Shown one piece after another: positions 38,834-47,512 of a stretch of 64,000 nt of DNA (positions are counted from its first letter, which is position 1; the number at the start of each line of letters is the position of its first letter). This DNA is from Chryseobacterium sp. c4a (GTDB lineage Bacteria; Bacteroidota; Bacteroidia; Flavobacteriales; Weeksellaceae): NCBI RefSeq assembly GCF_009900745.1, contig NZ_WXVU01000003.1, positions 62,001 through 126,000 on the forward strand, in the 5' to 3' direction. Position numbers and translations under genes: made by a program. The notes beneath the pieces are model-generated. The model did not search any database and had not been told where the DNA came from. It was given only the letters and a program-made list of their open reading frames with translations.

Positions 38834-39769
38834 ATGAAGATCTCCGTAATTATTCCTGTATATAATGCAGAAAAATATATTTCAAAAGCTGTGGAATCGG
38901 CTTTACAGTTTGATGAAGTTGACGAGGTGATTTTAGTAGAAGATCAATCTCCGGATAATGCTCTTCAGGTATGTCATGAGTTAGCCCAAAAATATGATCG
39001 TGTACACCTTTTCCAACATCCGGATAAAGGGAATCATGGTGCCGGAGCCAGCAGAAACTTGGGATTAGAGAAAGCAACAGGAGATTTTATTGCCTTTCTG
39101 GATGCAGATGATTATTACCTTCCCAATAGATTTACTGCTGAGAAAGAACTTTTTAAAGATCCTAAAATAGACGGGATTTTTAATGCGATTGGTACAGAAT
39201 ACCTAACAGAAAAAGGGAAAGAAGAATTTCAGTCTAATATCAATGAAAGCGAACTGCTCACTGTTAATTATCCGGCGGAAGGTAGTGAAGTCTTCAGAGG
39301 ATTATTAGGACTCACTCCCAAGGCATTTGGCTCATTTTTCACCTTAGATGCTCTTACTGTTAGAAGACAATCACTTGAGTCTAAAAAATTAAAATTCAAC
39401 GAAAATCTTCGTCTTCATCAGGATTCAGATTTTATTATTAAACTTTCCTATCATTGCCATCTTAAATCCGGTATTATAGACCTTCCAGTCGCTATGAGAG
39501 GGATGCATGATGATAACAGAATCACCAAAATAGTAAGATATTCTCCACAATATAATCAACGACAATTTCTTTTTTGGAACTCTCTCTATCAATGGTCTGA
39601 CGCTTTATCTCTTGAAACAGATGCGGCAAAACATATTTATCTGCAGAAAAAGGCATTTGAACTTTCAGGTAAAAAAGGTATCTCAAAGACTCTTGGATTA
39701 TTGGCCGCTATTTTAAAAAATCCGAACATTTTAAAAACAAAATATAGATTCACCTACTCTCATTCATAG
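38834..39769 (+). CDS. Family 2 glycosyltransferase, tandem copy A2
   Basis: Also 311 residues and collinear with A1 throughout, including the N-terminal ISVIIPVYNAEKY, LDADDYYLPNRF and the NAIGTEYLTEKGKEEFQS block. The first 20 or so bases of both genes are the same. It starts one base after the A1 stop. Differences cluster in residues about 160-200 and near the C-terminus, where acceptor specificity may lie. A 281-base AT-rich gap without a clear promoter follows. Confidence 0.93.
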   Translation: MKISVIIPVYNAEKYISKAVESALQFDEVDEVILVEDQSPDNALQVCHELAQKYDRVHLFQHPDKGNHGAGASRNLGLEKATGDFIAFLDADDYYLPNRFTAEKELFKDPKIDGIFNAIGTEYLTEKGKEEFQSNINESELLTVNYPAEGSEVFRGLLGLTPKAFGSFFTLDALTVRRQSLESKKLKFNENLRLHQDSDFIIKLSYHCHLKSGIIDLPVAMRGMHDDNRITKIVRYSPQYNQRQFLFWNSLYQWSDALSLETDAAKHIYLQKKAFELSGKKGISKTLGLLAAILKNPNILKTKYRFTYSHS

Positions 39770-40050
39770 CATCCATATAGAAAATCTGGTTTATTTTTTT
39801 TAAAATTATGTAGAAATTAATATTAATAATTCCCACAATAGAGGATTTTATATTATTTTTTCACCTTTCAAAGAAGAATTTTTCATCAAAAATCATTGCT
39901 CTGATTGCCTCTATACTGCTTCCCTACCATTTTATGGAAAAAACAAACTTTTAATAACCTTAAAATAAAATTAAAAGCTTAAATTTCGAATTCAAAAGGT
40001 ACTAATAAAACGCAATTGTAATTCTAAATTTATTGTAAAAAGGAGAAGAA

Positions 40051-40995
40051 ATGAGGATCTCAGTAGTTATTCCCGTTTATAATGCAGAAAAGTTTGTTTC
40101 CCAGGCAGTAGACTCTGTTCTTCAGTTTGATGAAGTACACGAAATCATTCTGATTGAAGATAAATCCCCGGACAATGCATTACAGATATGTCAGCAGCTT
40201 GCCGAAAAACATGAAAAAGTAAAACTCTACCAGCATCCGGATAAAGAAAACCACGGAGCCGGCCCAAGTAGAAACTTGGGCATAGAAAGATCAACCGGCG
40301 ACTTTGTTGCCTTTCTCGATGCAGACGACTATTTCCTACCCAATAGATTCGATGCTGAAAAAGAGCTATTTAAAGATCCAAAAGTTGAAGGAGTGTATGG
40401 AGCTCTTGGAGTACATTACTATTCCGAAAAAGCAAAAGAACAATATTATCAATTATTTGGTGACAGACTCACTACAGTCTATAAAAAATATGATCCCAAA
40501 GATGTCTTTCCGGGACAACTTCATATGCTGGGAAGCTTTGGATTGTTTAGTATTGATACTTTAACGGTACGCAGGGAGCCTTTAATGAATAAATTAAAGC
40601 CTTTATTCAAACCTCATTTAAGACTTCATGAAGACACAGAATTTCTGTTTCGCCTTTCTTACTATCTTGATCTTTATCCTGGAATTCTGGATGAAGCGAT
40701 CGCTATAAGAGGGGTACATGAAAATAATAGGATAACAAAAGTAGACCTGCGCGTTATAGATCCTGCAGTATCAAGAGCTAAACTGTGGAAAGAAGTAGAC
40801 CTTTGGTCTCAGACTGAAAACGAAATTTCCGAAGATGTCAGGATTCATATTAAAAGGATGCACCGCAGTTTTGAAATTGCAAAAGCTCCTATGCTAAAAA
40901 AATGGGGAATGATTATAAAGTATTTCTTTACCGACTATCAAAGTATAAGGTCTGGATTATACAATATCAATTTCCGACATTCATTGATCTCTTAA
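40051..40995 (+). CDS. Family 2 glycosyltransferase, tandem copy B1
   Basis: 314-residue GT-A enzyme of the same family as A1/A2 but a different subgroup: YGALGVHYYSEKAKEQYY and FGDRLTTVYKKYDPKDVFPGQ replace the A-type block. DxD region LDADDYFLPNRF. One of the few genes here with an evident Shine-Dalgarno-like AGGAGAAG just before the ATG. Closest relative in the window is B2. Gaps of 281 and 237 bases flank it, unlike the tight packing elsewhere. Confidence 0.93.
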   Translation: MRISVVIPVYNAEKFVSQAVDSVLQFDEVHEIILIEDKSPDNALQICQQLAEKHEKVKLYQHPDKENHGAGPSRNLGIERSTGDFVAFLDADDYFLPNRFDAEKELFKDPKVEGVYGALGVHYYSEKAKEQYYQLFGDRLTTVYKKYDPKDVFPGQLHMLGSFGLFSIDTLTVRREPLMNKLKPLFKPHLRLHEDTEFLFRLSYYLDLYPGILDEAIAIRGVHENNRITKVDLRVIDPAVSRAKLWKEVDLWSQTENEISEDVRIHIKRMHRSFEIAKAPMLKKWGMIIKYFFTDYQSIRSGLYNINFRHSLIS

Positions 40996-41232
40996 AAACT
41001 AAAATCCAGGATTACAACTTAAATTAAAACACAAAATCAAAAAAGCGTGCATTACAAATTTTCTGCTACAATCATCTGAATCTATTCTATTCGGCAGACT
41101 TTTTGAATCAAAAATGAATAAGAATCTTATCTATTTTTTATATTAAAAAAATCAGATATAAGTCTTTATAATTGATTATCTTGCAACACTTTCACACACA
41201 CGAATGGTATAAAAAATTAAGTTGGCAAAAAA

Positions 41233-42174
41233 ATGAAAATTTCAGTAATTATTCCCGTTTACAACGCCGAAAAGTATGTTTCTCAGGCGGTTGAATCTGC
41301 TTTGCAGTTTGATGAAGTTTACGAAATCATACTGATTGAAGACAAATCACCTGATAATGCATTGGAGGTTTGTCAGCAGCTTGCTGAAAAATTCGACAGG
41401 GTAAAACTCTATCAGCATGCTGATAAAGGAAACCACGGTGCAGGGCCTACAAGGAATTTAGGAATAGAAAAATCCACCGGAGACTTTATTGCCTTTCTGG
41501 ATGCAGATGATTATTTTCTTCCCAACAGGTTTGATGCTGAAAAAGAACTTTTCCAAAAGCCAGAAATAGAAGGTGTATATGGTGCTCTTGGTGTTCATTA
41601 TTACACCGAAAAGGCAAAAAAACAGTATTATTCTTTATTTGGAGATCGCTTAACTACTGTCTATAAAATACATGAACCTAAAGATGTTTTCCCTGGGCAA
41701 ATCTATATGCTGGGAAGCTTTGGTTTATTTAGTATTGACGCACTAACAATTCGTAGGGATTCTTTAATGAAAAAAATGAATCCTTTCTTTAAAGCCAGTT
41801 TAAGATTACATCAGGATACTGAGTTTCTGTTTAGACTCTCCTATTACCTGAATCTATATCCCGGAATTTTGGACAAAGCCGTGGCTGTACGTGGAGTACA
41901 TGAAGATAACAGAATTACTCAGGTTGATTCTAAAAAAGTAAATCCTGCTACCACACGTGTTCTTCTATGGAATGAAGTAGATACCTGGGCAGAAAATGAA
42001 CCTACCCTTCCTGAAAATATAAAACTTCATATCAAAAGAATGTATAGAAGCTTTCTGATTGCTAATGCTCCCGTCTCAAAAAAATGGGGAATGATCATGA
42101 AATATCTTGTAACAGACTACAAAAGCATTCGATCTGGAATCTATAACATTAATTTCAGAAATAATCTATTTTAA
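41233..42174 (+). CDS. Family 2 glycosyltransferase, tandem copy B2
   Basis: 313 residues, collinear with B1 (YGALGVHYYTEKAKKQYY, FGDRLTTVYKIHEPKDVFPGQ, MLGSFGLFSIDALTIRR) and with the shared LDADDYFLPNRF site. Last of the tandem array. It converges with the SGNH-like gene, with only 12 bases between the two stop codons. A small hairpin (42173-42193) spans that junction but lacks a good T-run. Confidence 0.93.
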   Translation: MKISVIIPVYNAEKYVSQAVESALQFDEVYEIILIEDKSPDNALEVCQQLAEKFDRVKLYQHADKGNHGAGPTRNLGIEKSTGDFIAFLDADDYFLPNRFDAEKELFQKPEIEGVYGALGVHYYTEKAKKQYYSLFGDRLTTVYKIHEPKDVFPGQIYMLGSFGLFSIDALTIRRDSLMKKMNPFFKASLRLHQDTEFLFRLSYYLNLYPGILDKAVAVRGVHEDNRITQVDSKKVNPATTRVLLWNEVDTWAENEPTLPENIKLHIKRMYRSFLIANAPVSKKWGMIMKYLVTDYKSIRSGIYNINFRNNLF

Positions 42175-42186
42175 GGTAGCAACACG

Positions 42187-43104
42187 CTATCTTCCTCTGC
42201 TTACCAGAATAGAATCTGCAATGCGGCCAGTAATCTTACGACTTGATTCTTTATACAAATGGTTTCCATCTGTGTAATCATATTCTGAGTAATTTCCTGA
42301 GAAGTCAAAAAACTTCACATTCTGTTTTCTTGCGATATCTTTAAGCAACTTATTAAAAGCGGGGTATTTTCGATTTTCAATGGTTATAAGCCCTTTCGAT
42401 GTAGGAAGACGAACGAGATAAACCTTACCTTTTGTTCTTAAATAATTAATCATTTCATTGATTGCTTTGAGACGCTCCGGTGAAAGCTCTACGGTATTAG
42501 CTAACCCTTCATAAAACAGCTCCTTTTTATTTGTTCTCACTGCCACAGAGTCTCTATGCATATTGATATTTACTTCCAGCCAACCATCCTGGTGAAGGAA
42601 GGTATTGGATCGTCCCAGTTCTGCTCTTTCAGTATAAATCTTAAACCAGCTTCGTGTATAATGTTTCAGCAGATATTCATAATTTGGAGACTGATCATAA
42701 AAATACATATCATTCAATGGAGAGTGTTCTTCAGGGAAATCTTTTTCTTCTTTGATGCTCTTATTTAATGACAAATTCCATGGACTTACTGTTAAAATAA
42801 AAGTTCCATTTTTGGTTTCAGGATCTAATTTTCTTTTTAAGGCTTTAAAGTAAACCTGTCCATAAGGTGATTCTACAATATTTAAAGAAAAGTTATCAAA
42901 ATTTGTGGAAAGCTTATTTTTCAATACTCCAGGAACAACTCCCTGAGAGCCACGAGAATCTCCCAATATTATATTCTGTGGTTTTTTAACCGAAAAATGC
43001 ATATAGTTGTCATCTGTATTCCCATCTGCAAAAGAACCAAGAATGGCCAATACAATAAGTACAGCAACAAAATAAGGCACTATTTTAATTAAAAACTTCT
43101 TCAT
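42187..43104 (-). CDS. SGNH-like polysaccharide O-acylation protein (DltD/AlgJ type), pair 1
   Basis: 305-residue protein with one N-terminal membrane anchor (about 5-25) and a periplasmic SGNH-like domain. IILGDSRGS carries the candidate nucleophile Ser50. DYTDGNHLY near the C-terminus gives the Asp-x-x-His pair. Such proteins take an acyl group delivered by a partner MBOAT and transfer it to a glycan. The ATG at 43104 lies one base after the MBOAT stop at 43106. The longer frame to 43176 would overlap that gene by 71 bases and is rejected. Substrate unknown. Confidence 0.82.
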   Translation of the reverse strand: MKKFLIKIVPYFVAVLIVLAILGSFADGNTDDNYMHFSVKKPQNIILGDSRGSQGVVPGVLKNKLSTNFDNFSLNIVESPYGQVYFKALKRKLDPETKNGTFILTVSPWNLSLNKSIKEEKDFPEEHSPLNDMYFYDQSPNYEYLLKHYTRSWFKIYTERAELGRSNTFLHQDGWLEVNINMHRDSVAVRTNKKELFYEGLANTVELSPERLKAINEMINYLRTKGKVYLVRLPTSKGLITIENRKYPAFNKLLKDIARKQNVKFFDFSGNYSEYDYTDGNHLYKESSRKITGRIADSILVSRGR

Positions 43105-43105
43105 G

Positions 43106-44539
43106 CTAAAACTGAAAATAAATAAATTCATTATTCCCGAAGTTGGCATAACGGAGAATGATATAAATAATAACAAGATAAAAAATACGCCTCATCCACG
43201 GACCAAATCTTTTAATTTCCAATCCGTGAAACCTCTCTCTGTTGATCCATTCTACAATGAGCATAAACCCGACCAGTGCTAATACTTTTATGGGCAATGG
43301 ATGTGGAACAGAAAGTAATTCACGGCTAAAAATTCTTCCGATATAATAAATCGCCTGCGTTACAGATTCTGCCCTGAAAAAAATCCAGGCGATACAGGTA
43401 ATCAAAAAAGTAAGCAGAATCTGGAAACACTCTTTAAAAGAGGGTAAAAATTTTCCTTGAGCTGCAACTTCTATATTCTGTCGATTTCTATTCATGATCA
43501 GCAAAGGCATAAAATATAAAGCATTCAGCCCTCCCCAGATCATAAATGTCCAGTTTGCTCCATGCCAGAATCCTGAAACCAGAAAAATAATAAATGTATT
43601 CCTGATCTTCATCAAAAGTCCGCCTTTACTTCCACCCAAGGGAATATACAGATAGTCTCTAAACCAGGAAGAAAGCGAAATATGCCACCTTCTCCAAAAT
43701 TCGGCAATATCTCTTGAGAAATAAGGAAATGCAAAGTTTTTCAATAATTCAATTCCAAATAATCTGGAAACTCCCAGTGCAATATCTGAATATCCTGAAA
43801 AATCTCCATAGATCTGGAAAGCAAACAATACGGCTCCTATCACAAGAGTTCCGGGACTTTCCGTTTGATAATTGGTGAATATCTCGTTCACCAGTGGTGC
43901 ACAATTATCTGCAATCACCATTTTTTTGAAAAATCCCCACAGAATTTGTCGCATTCCATCCACGGCTTGTTCATAATTGAATGCTCTTTCTCGCTGTATC
44001 TGAGGCAAAAGATGTGTTGCTCTTTCTATAGGACCAGCTACAAGAAGAGGAAAATAACTTACAAAAACAGCATAGTCTGTAAAGCTCCTCTCTGCTTTTA
44101 TTCTTTTTTTATAAACATCAATTACATAAGAAAGCCCATGAAATGTGTAAAACGAAATTCCTACAGGAAGTATAACATTGAGAAGCCAAACATTTACCTT
44201 GAAACCAAAACCGTTCAGAAGGTCTGCAAAACTCTCAACAAAGAAATTATAATATTTAAAAAATCCTAAAAAACCAAGATTGATGGCAATACTTAAAGTG
44301 AGCCAGAATTTGGCTTCCCGATTCGTCTTACTGTTCTCAATTTTAATTCCTGATAGATAATCCAATCCAATGGAAAACATCAATAAAAAAAGGAATCTCC
44401 AATCCCAGCAGGCATAAAAATAAAAACTGGCCAATAACAGCAACCTGTTCTGTTCCTGAAATTTTCTATTGAAAACAAACCAATAGAGACAAAATACTAT
44501 TGGTAAAAAAATAAGAAATCCTATTGAGTTGAATAACAT
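43106..44539 (-). CDS. MBOAT O-acyltransferase (AlgI/DltB type), pair 1
   Basis: 477-residue multi-pass membrane protein. Family marks: LPVGISFYTFHGLSY, FSGYSDIALG (about 247-256), EFWRRWHISLSSW (280-292) and the catalytic His326 in SGFWHGANW. It should move an activated acyl group across the inner membrane for transfer to an extracytoplasmic glycan by the SGNH protein encoded one base downstream. A 278-base gap separates this pair from the second pair upstream, so it may have its own promoter, though none is obvious. Confidence 0.92.
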   Translation of the reverse strand: MLFNSIGFLIFLPIVFCLYWFVFNRKFQEQNRLLLLASFYFYACWDWRFLFLLMFSIGLDYLSGIKIENSKTNREAKFWLTLSIAINLGFLGFFKYYNFFVESFADLLNGFGFKVNVWLLNVILPVGISFYTFHGLSYVIDVYKKRIKAERSFTDYAVFVSYFPLLVAGPIERATHLLPQIQRERAFNYEQAVDGMRQILWGFFKKMVIADNCAPLVNEIFTNYQTESPGTLVIGAVLFAFQIYGDFSGYSDIALGVSRLFGIELLKNFAFPYFSRDIAEFWRRWHISLSSWFRDYLYIPLGGSKGGLLMKIRNTFIIFLVSGFWHGANWTFMIWGGLNALYFMPLLIMNRNRQNIEVAAQGKFLPSFKECFQILLTFLITCIAWIFFRAESVTQAIYYIGRIFSRELLSVPHPLPIKVLALVGFMLIVEWINRERFHGLEIKRFGPWMRRIFYLVIIYIILRYANFGNNEFIYFQF

Positions 44540-44817
44540 CGTAATTAGAAGATAGGGGTTATAATACTTCTCTGAAATCGAGTGTTTCTATTTTTCTCCG
44601 ATAGAATATTTTTTGTTGATTGGGGAACATTTATTATTTCAATCATTGTAAGTGTTTTAGGTTACACGATTTGTTTTCTGATCTTAATTACTCTCCTGAC
44701 ATGTTATCAGTAAATTCTGAAATTAAATTTACAATTCTTATTACTAAAGCTTTATATATTATCCTTATTTTCTAAAAATAATCCGCGTTCAACCGTTTAA
44801 AATAACTTCGGCATTAT

Positions 44818-45756
44818 TTAACGAGACAAAATATCTCTTGCTACAATTCCTGAAAAGGCTTCTACAGATCTTTTATCCAAATGAACCTCATCCAGCCAAT
44901 GGTAGCTATTCTCCAATTTATTATAATTGATATAGGACACTTTTGTTTTCAAGGCAACAGCTTCCATACGGTTATCAAAATCCGGAAATGCTTTTTCTTC
45001 TATTGAATAGGGTGCTTTATTAACAGGCATTCTTATGACCATCACTTTTCCGTGCTGTTTAAGAAACTCAATCGTTTTTTCAAGATAAAGAATTCTATTT
45101 TCAGATACTTTCAATCCGTCAATCCTTTCCTGAAATTTTATCATATTCTTTTTGTTGGACATCTCCTGTTTTTCCGGCGCAACCTTTTTTATGATTTTCA
45201 AATCATATTTTCCGTTGTCCAGGATTGTAGAAACTCCCACTACATTTTTAGGGGGTAGTATTTTTTTATTGAGCTCATTGGTAATGGATGGATCATAACT
45301 TTCAAACAGATATTCGATATTGGGACTGATAGCCACCATAGAAGTCTTTGCAACGCTCTTATCATTTTCAATATAAAATTCCGGACTATCCGGTTTCTTT
45401 TTATCAACCATTAAAGCTGTAGGCTCAACAGTTACAATAAAAACACCATCTTTTGTTTCTGGTTTTATTTTTTTCTCAATAGACTCCAGATATTTAGGTC
45501 CATAAGGGGAATGTGCCCACGTGAAGGAATAATTATATATAGCCGAATTGGGATATTTTGAATGTAAAATACGATCCATGATAAAAGGATCCATCAACGC
45601 AGCTCTGGAACTTCCCAATATAAAAGAGTTCTGCTGAGGAGATGTAAACCTTTTATAAAAATCATCCGTATTATGTGTTAAAAAATAGACGGCATATCCT
45701 AATACCAACAAAGGTAGTATAGAAAACATGACCAATCTTAAAAGTGATTTCTTCAT
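44818..45756 (-). CDS. SGNH-like polysaccharide O-acylation protein (DltD/AlgJ type), pair 2
   Basis: 312 residues with an N-terminal membrane anchor (about 7-26) and an SGNH-like domain: FILGSSRAA with Ser50, and WLDEVHLDKRS near the C-terminus with Asp-x-x-His. Distantly related to the protein at 42187, sharing the layout 'HxxxDDxY..F' then 'ILGxSR'. It follows the second MBOAT by 54 bases and ends the FkbH-ACP-MBOAT-SGNH gene set. Confidence 0.8.
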   Translation of the reverse strand: MKKSLLRLVMFSILPLLVLGYAVYFLTHNTDDFYKRFTSPQQNSFILGSSRAALMDPFIMDRILHSKYPNSAIYNYSFTWAHSPYGPKYLESIEKKIKPETKDGVFIVTVEPTALMVDKKKPDSPEFYIENDKSVAKTSMVAISPNIEYLFESYDPSITNELNKKILPPKNVVGVSTILDNGKYDLKIIKKVAPEKQEMSNKKNMIKFQERIDGLKVSENRILYLEKTIEFLKQHGKVMVIRMPVNKAPYSIEEKAFPDFDNRMEAVALKTKVSYINYNKLENSYHWLDEVHLDKRSVEAFSGIVARDILSR

Positions 45757-45810
45757 AATTCAAGTTATGCCGGAGCTTACTAAGTTCTTCCTATTATTTC
45801 CGTTAATCTG

Positions 45811-47247
45811 CTAAAACATAGCATACATAAACCCTTTAGGAGCAATATAAAACAGAAAAACTAAAAACACCAATATATAATAAAAGCCCCATCGTAAAAC
45901 AATATTTCTCTTTACAAAAATCTCTTTAATGGCATATTCTTTATCTCGGTTCCCCCATTCCAGCAATAGCATAAATACCATTACCAGTATAACTTCTTTC
46001 TGGATTGGAAAATTGGGTAGCTGGAAAAATGATAATGAGAAAATTCCCTGATAATATTTCGTAGCCATTTCCATATCTTTTGAAAAGAAAAGAATCATTA
46101 ATAAAGTAAAAAGAATAAACGTTACCGGGATATTCTTTATTTCGTCTTTTGTTGGAATGAAATTGTTAGATGTTTTCACCTTTTTATTCATTTTCCCACT
46201 CAAAATCAATGGAATAAACATGATGCCGCTTACTAATCCGTGAAGAATATAATGCCATTCTGCGCCATGCCAGAATCCCACCACTAAAAAATTAATAATG
46301 ATCGCCATAATCAATCCATACTTATCATAATCTCTGAAGTGAATAGATAAAGGAGTAAAAACGTATTCTGTAAGCCAGGAGGTTAAAGAAATATGCCATC
46401 TTCTCCAGTAGTCGGCAACATTCTGAGCAAACAATGGATAATTAAAGTTGGGTTGAATCTTAATCCCTAACAGCTTGGAAATCCCTATAGCCATATCTGT
46501 ATATCCTGAGAAATCTGAATACAGCTGAATAAAATACAATACTGCCCCGGCAAATAAAGCACTTCCGTTTAAGGTATGATAAGACTGAAATAGTTCCGAG
46601 GTAATTCCGGCAATATTATCTGCTACTACCAGCTTTTTGAAAAGACCCCATAAAATTTGTTTCAATCCATCTGTAAATTGAGAAGAAGAAAACTCTCTTT
46701 TTATTTTCAGATTTTTCAAAAATGGTGTAGCTCGGTCAATTGGCCCGGCAATAATACATGGAAAAAAGGCAATAAAAACCGCATAATCCAATAGAGATGG
46801 AATTTCCTTCAATTTATTATTCCTGATATCCAACAAATAGCTTATCATTCTAAACGAATAGAAACTGATCCCTATCGGAAAGATAATTTTCAATACTCCC
46901 AATTGATTCTTAACTCCAAAAAGATGCAGGAAATCATTGAAGTTCTCAATGAAAAAATTAAAATATTTAAAATATAAAAGCTGAATCAGGACAATAAAAA
47001 CCCCTGACCTCAGCCACCATACTTTAGATGTATCTTTTGAAGCTGATTTTATTTTATTTCCTACAAAATAGGTAACCCCTGTTGTAGCCATCAATAAAAA
47101 TAAAAACTCCCAGCTCCAACTGCTATAAAAGACATAGCTTCCTACAAGCAAAATAATATTTTGAATCTTTGAGGTTTTCCCGCTTAGATAATAAATAAAA
47201 TAAAGCGCAATAAAGAATAATATAAAGCTGTATGAATTAAGAAGCAT
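45811..47247 (-). CDS. MBOAT O-acyltransferase (AlgI/DltB type), pair 2
   Basis: 478-residue polytopic protein with FPIGISFYSFRMISY, SDFSGYTDMAIG, DYWRRWHISLTSW (279-291) and the catalytic His327 in VGFWHGAEW. It begins 10 bases after the carrier-protein gene, an arrangement like dltC and dltB. The donor is therefore probably an acyl group on that carrier protein (inference). The next gene encodes the matching SGNH-like transfer protein. Confidence 0.92.
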   Translation of the reverse strand: MLLNSYSFILFFIALYFIYYLSGKTSKIQNIILLVGSYVFYSSWSWEFLFLLMATTGVTYFVGNKIKSASKDTSKVWWLRSGVFIVLIQLLYFKYFNFFIENFNDFLHLFGVKNQLGVLKIIFPIGISFYSFRMISYLLDIRNNKLKEIPSLLDYAVFIAFFPCIIAGPIDRATPFLKNLKIKREFSSSQFTDGLKQILWGLFKKLVVADNIAGITSELFQSYHTLNGSALFAGAVLYFIQLYSDFSGYTDMAIGISKLLGIKIQPNFNYPLFAQNVADYWRRWHISLTSWLTEYVFTPLSIHFRDYDKYGLIMAIIINFLVVGFWHGAEWHYILHGLVSGIMFIPLILSGKMNKKVKTSNNFIPTKDEIKNIPVTFILFTLLMILFFSKDMEMATKYYQGIFSLSFFQLPNFPIQKEVILVMVFMLLLEWGNRDKEYAIKEIFVKRNIVLRWGFYYILVFLVFLFYIAPKGFMYAMF

Positions 47248-47257
47248 ACAACAGCAG

Positions 47258-47494
47258 TTATTTAGAAGTTATAGAGTCTATCATTTCGCCTACATCATTC
47301 CAACTTCTGATTTCCGATGAAGTAAAACGAATTCCAAAGCCTTTTTCTACCGCTACAATTAGCTGAATATGAGAAAGTGAATCCCATTCTTCAATGTCTT
47401 CCGCTGTAGTTTCTGGAGTCAATACAATTTCATTATTGTCTAATTCATCACGGAAAATATCAGTCAGTTTAATTAAAATTTCATCCTTGTTCAT
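47258..47494 (-). CDS. Acyl carrier protein (partner of the FkbH-like enzyme)
   Basis: 78-residue acidic helical protein of the ACP family. Ser39 in EEWDSLSHIQL is the predicted phosphopantetheine site. It is placed between the FkbH-like gene (18 bases upstream) and the MBOAT gene (10 bases downstream), pointing to it as the shuttle between loading enzyme and membrane acyltransferase. It is not the housekeeping AcpP, whose DSLD motif and neighbours differ. Confidence 0.88.
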   Translation of the reverse strand: MNKDEILIKLTDIFRDELDNNEIVLTPETTAEDIEEWDSLSHIQLIVAVEKGFGIRFTSSEIRSWNDVGEMIDSITSK

Positions 47495-47512
47495 AATAGT
47501 TTGTAATATGTT

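Noticed and set aside
39770-40050. Gap between tandem transferases A2 and B1 as a site for an inserted element or RNA
   Set aside because: AT-rich with no inverted repeats, transposase remnant, promoter with both boxes, or ORF above a few codons.
42173-42193. Small hairpin between the convergent GT2 and SGNH-like genes
   Set aside because: Stem contains a G-U pair, lacks a T-run on either side and overlaps the SGNH-like stop, so not called a terminator.
43105-43176. 24-codon N-terminal extension of the SGNH-like gene at 42187
   Set aside because: It would overlap the MBOAT gene. The ATG at 43104, one base after the MBOAT stop, begins a proper membrane anchor.
44540-44817. Gap between the two MBOAT/SGNH pairs as a promoter region
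   Set aside because: No - strand TAnnTTTG element found by eye, and no hairpin or ORF of note.
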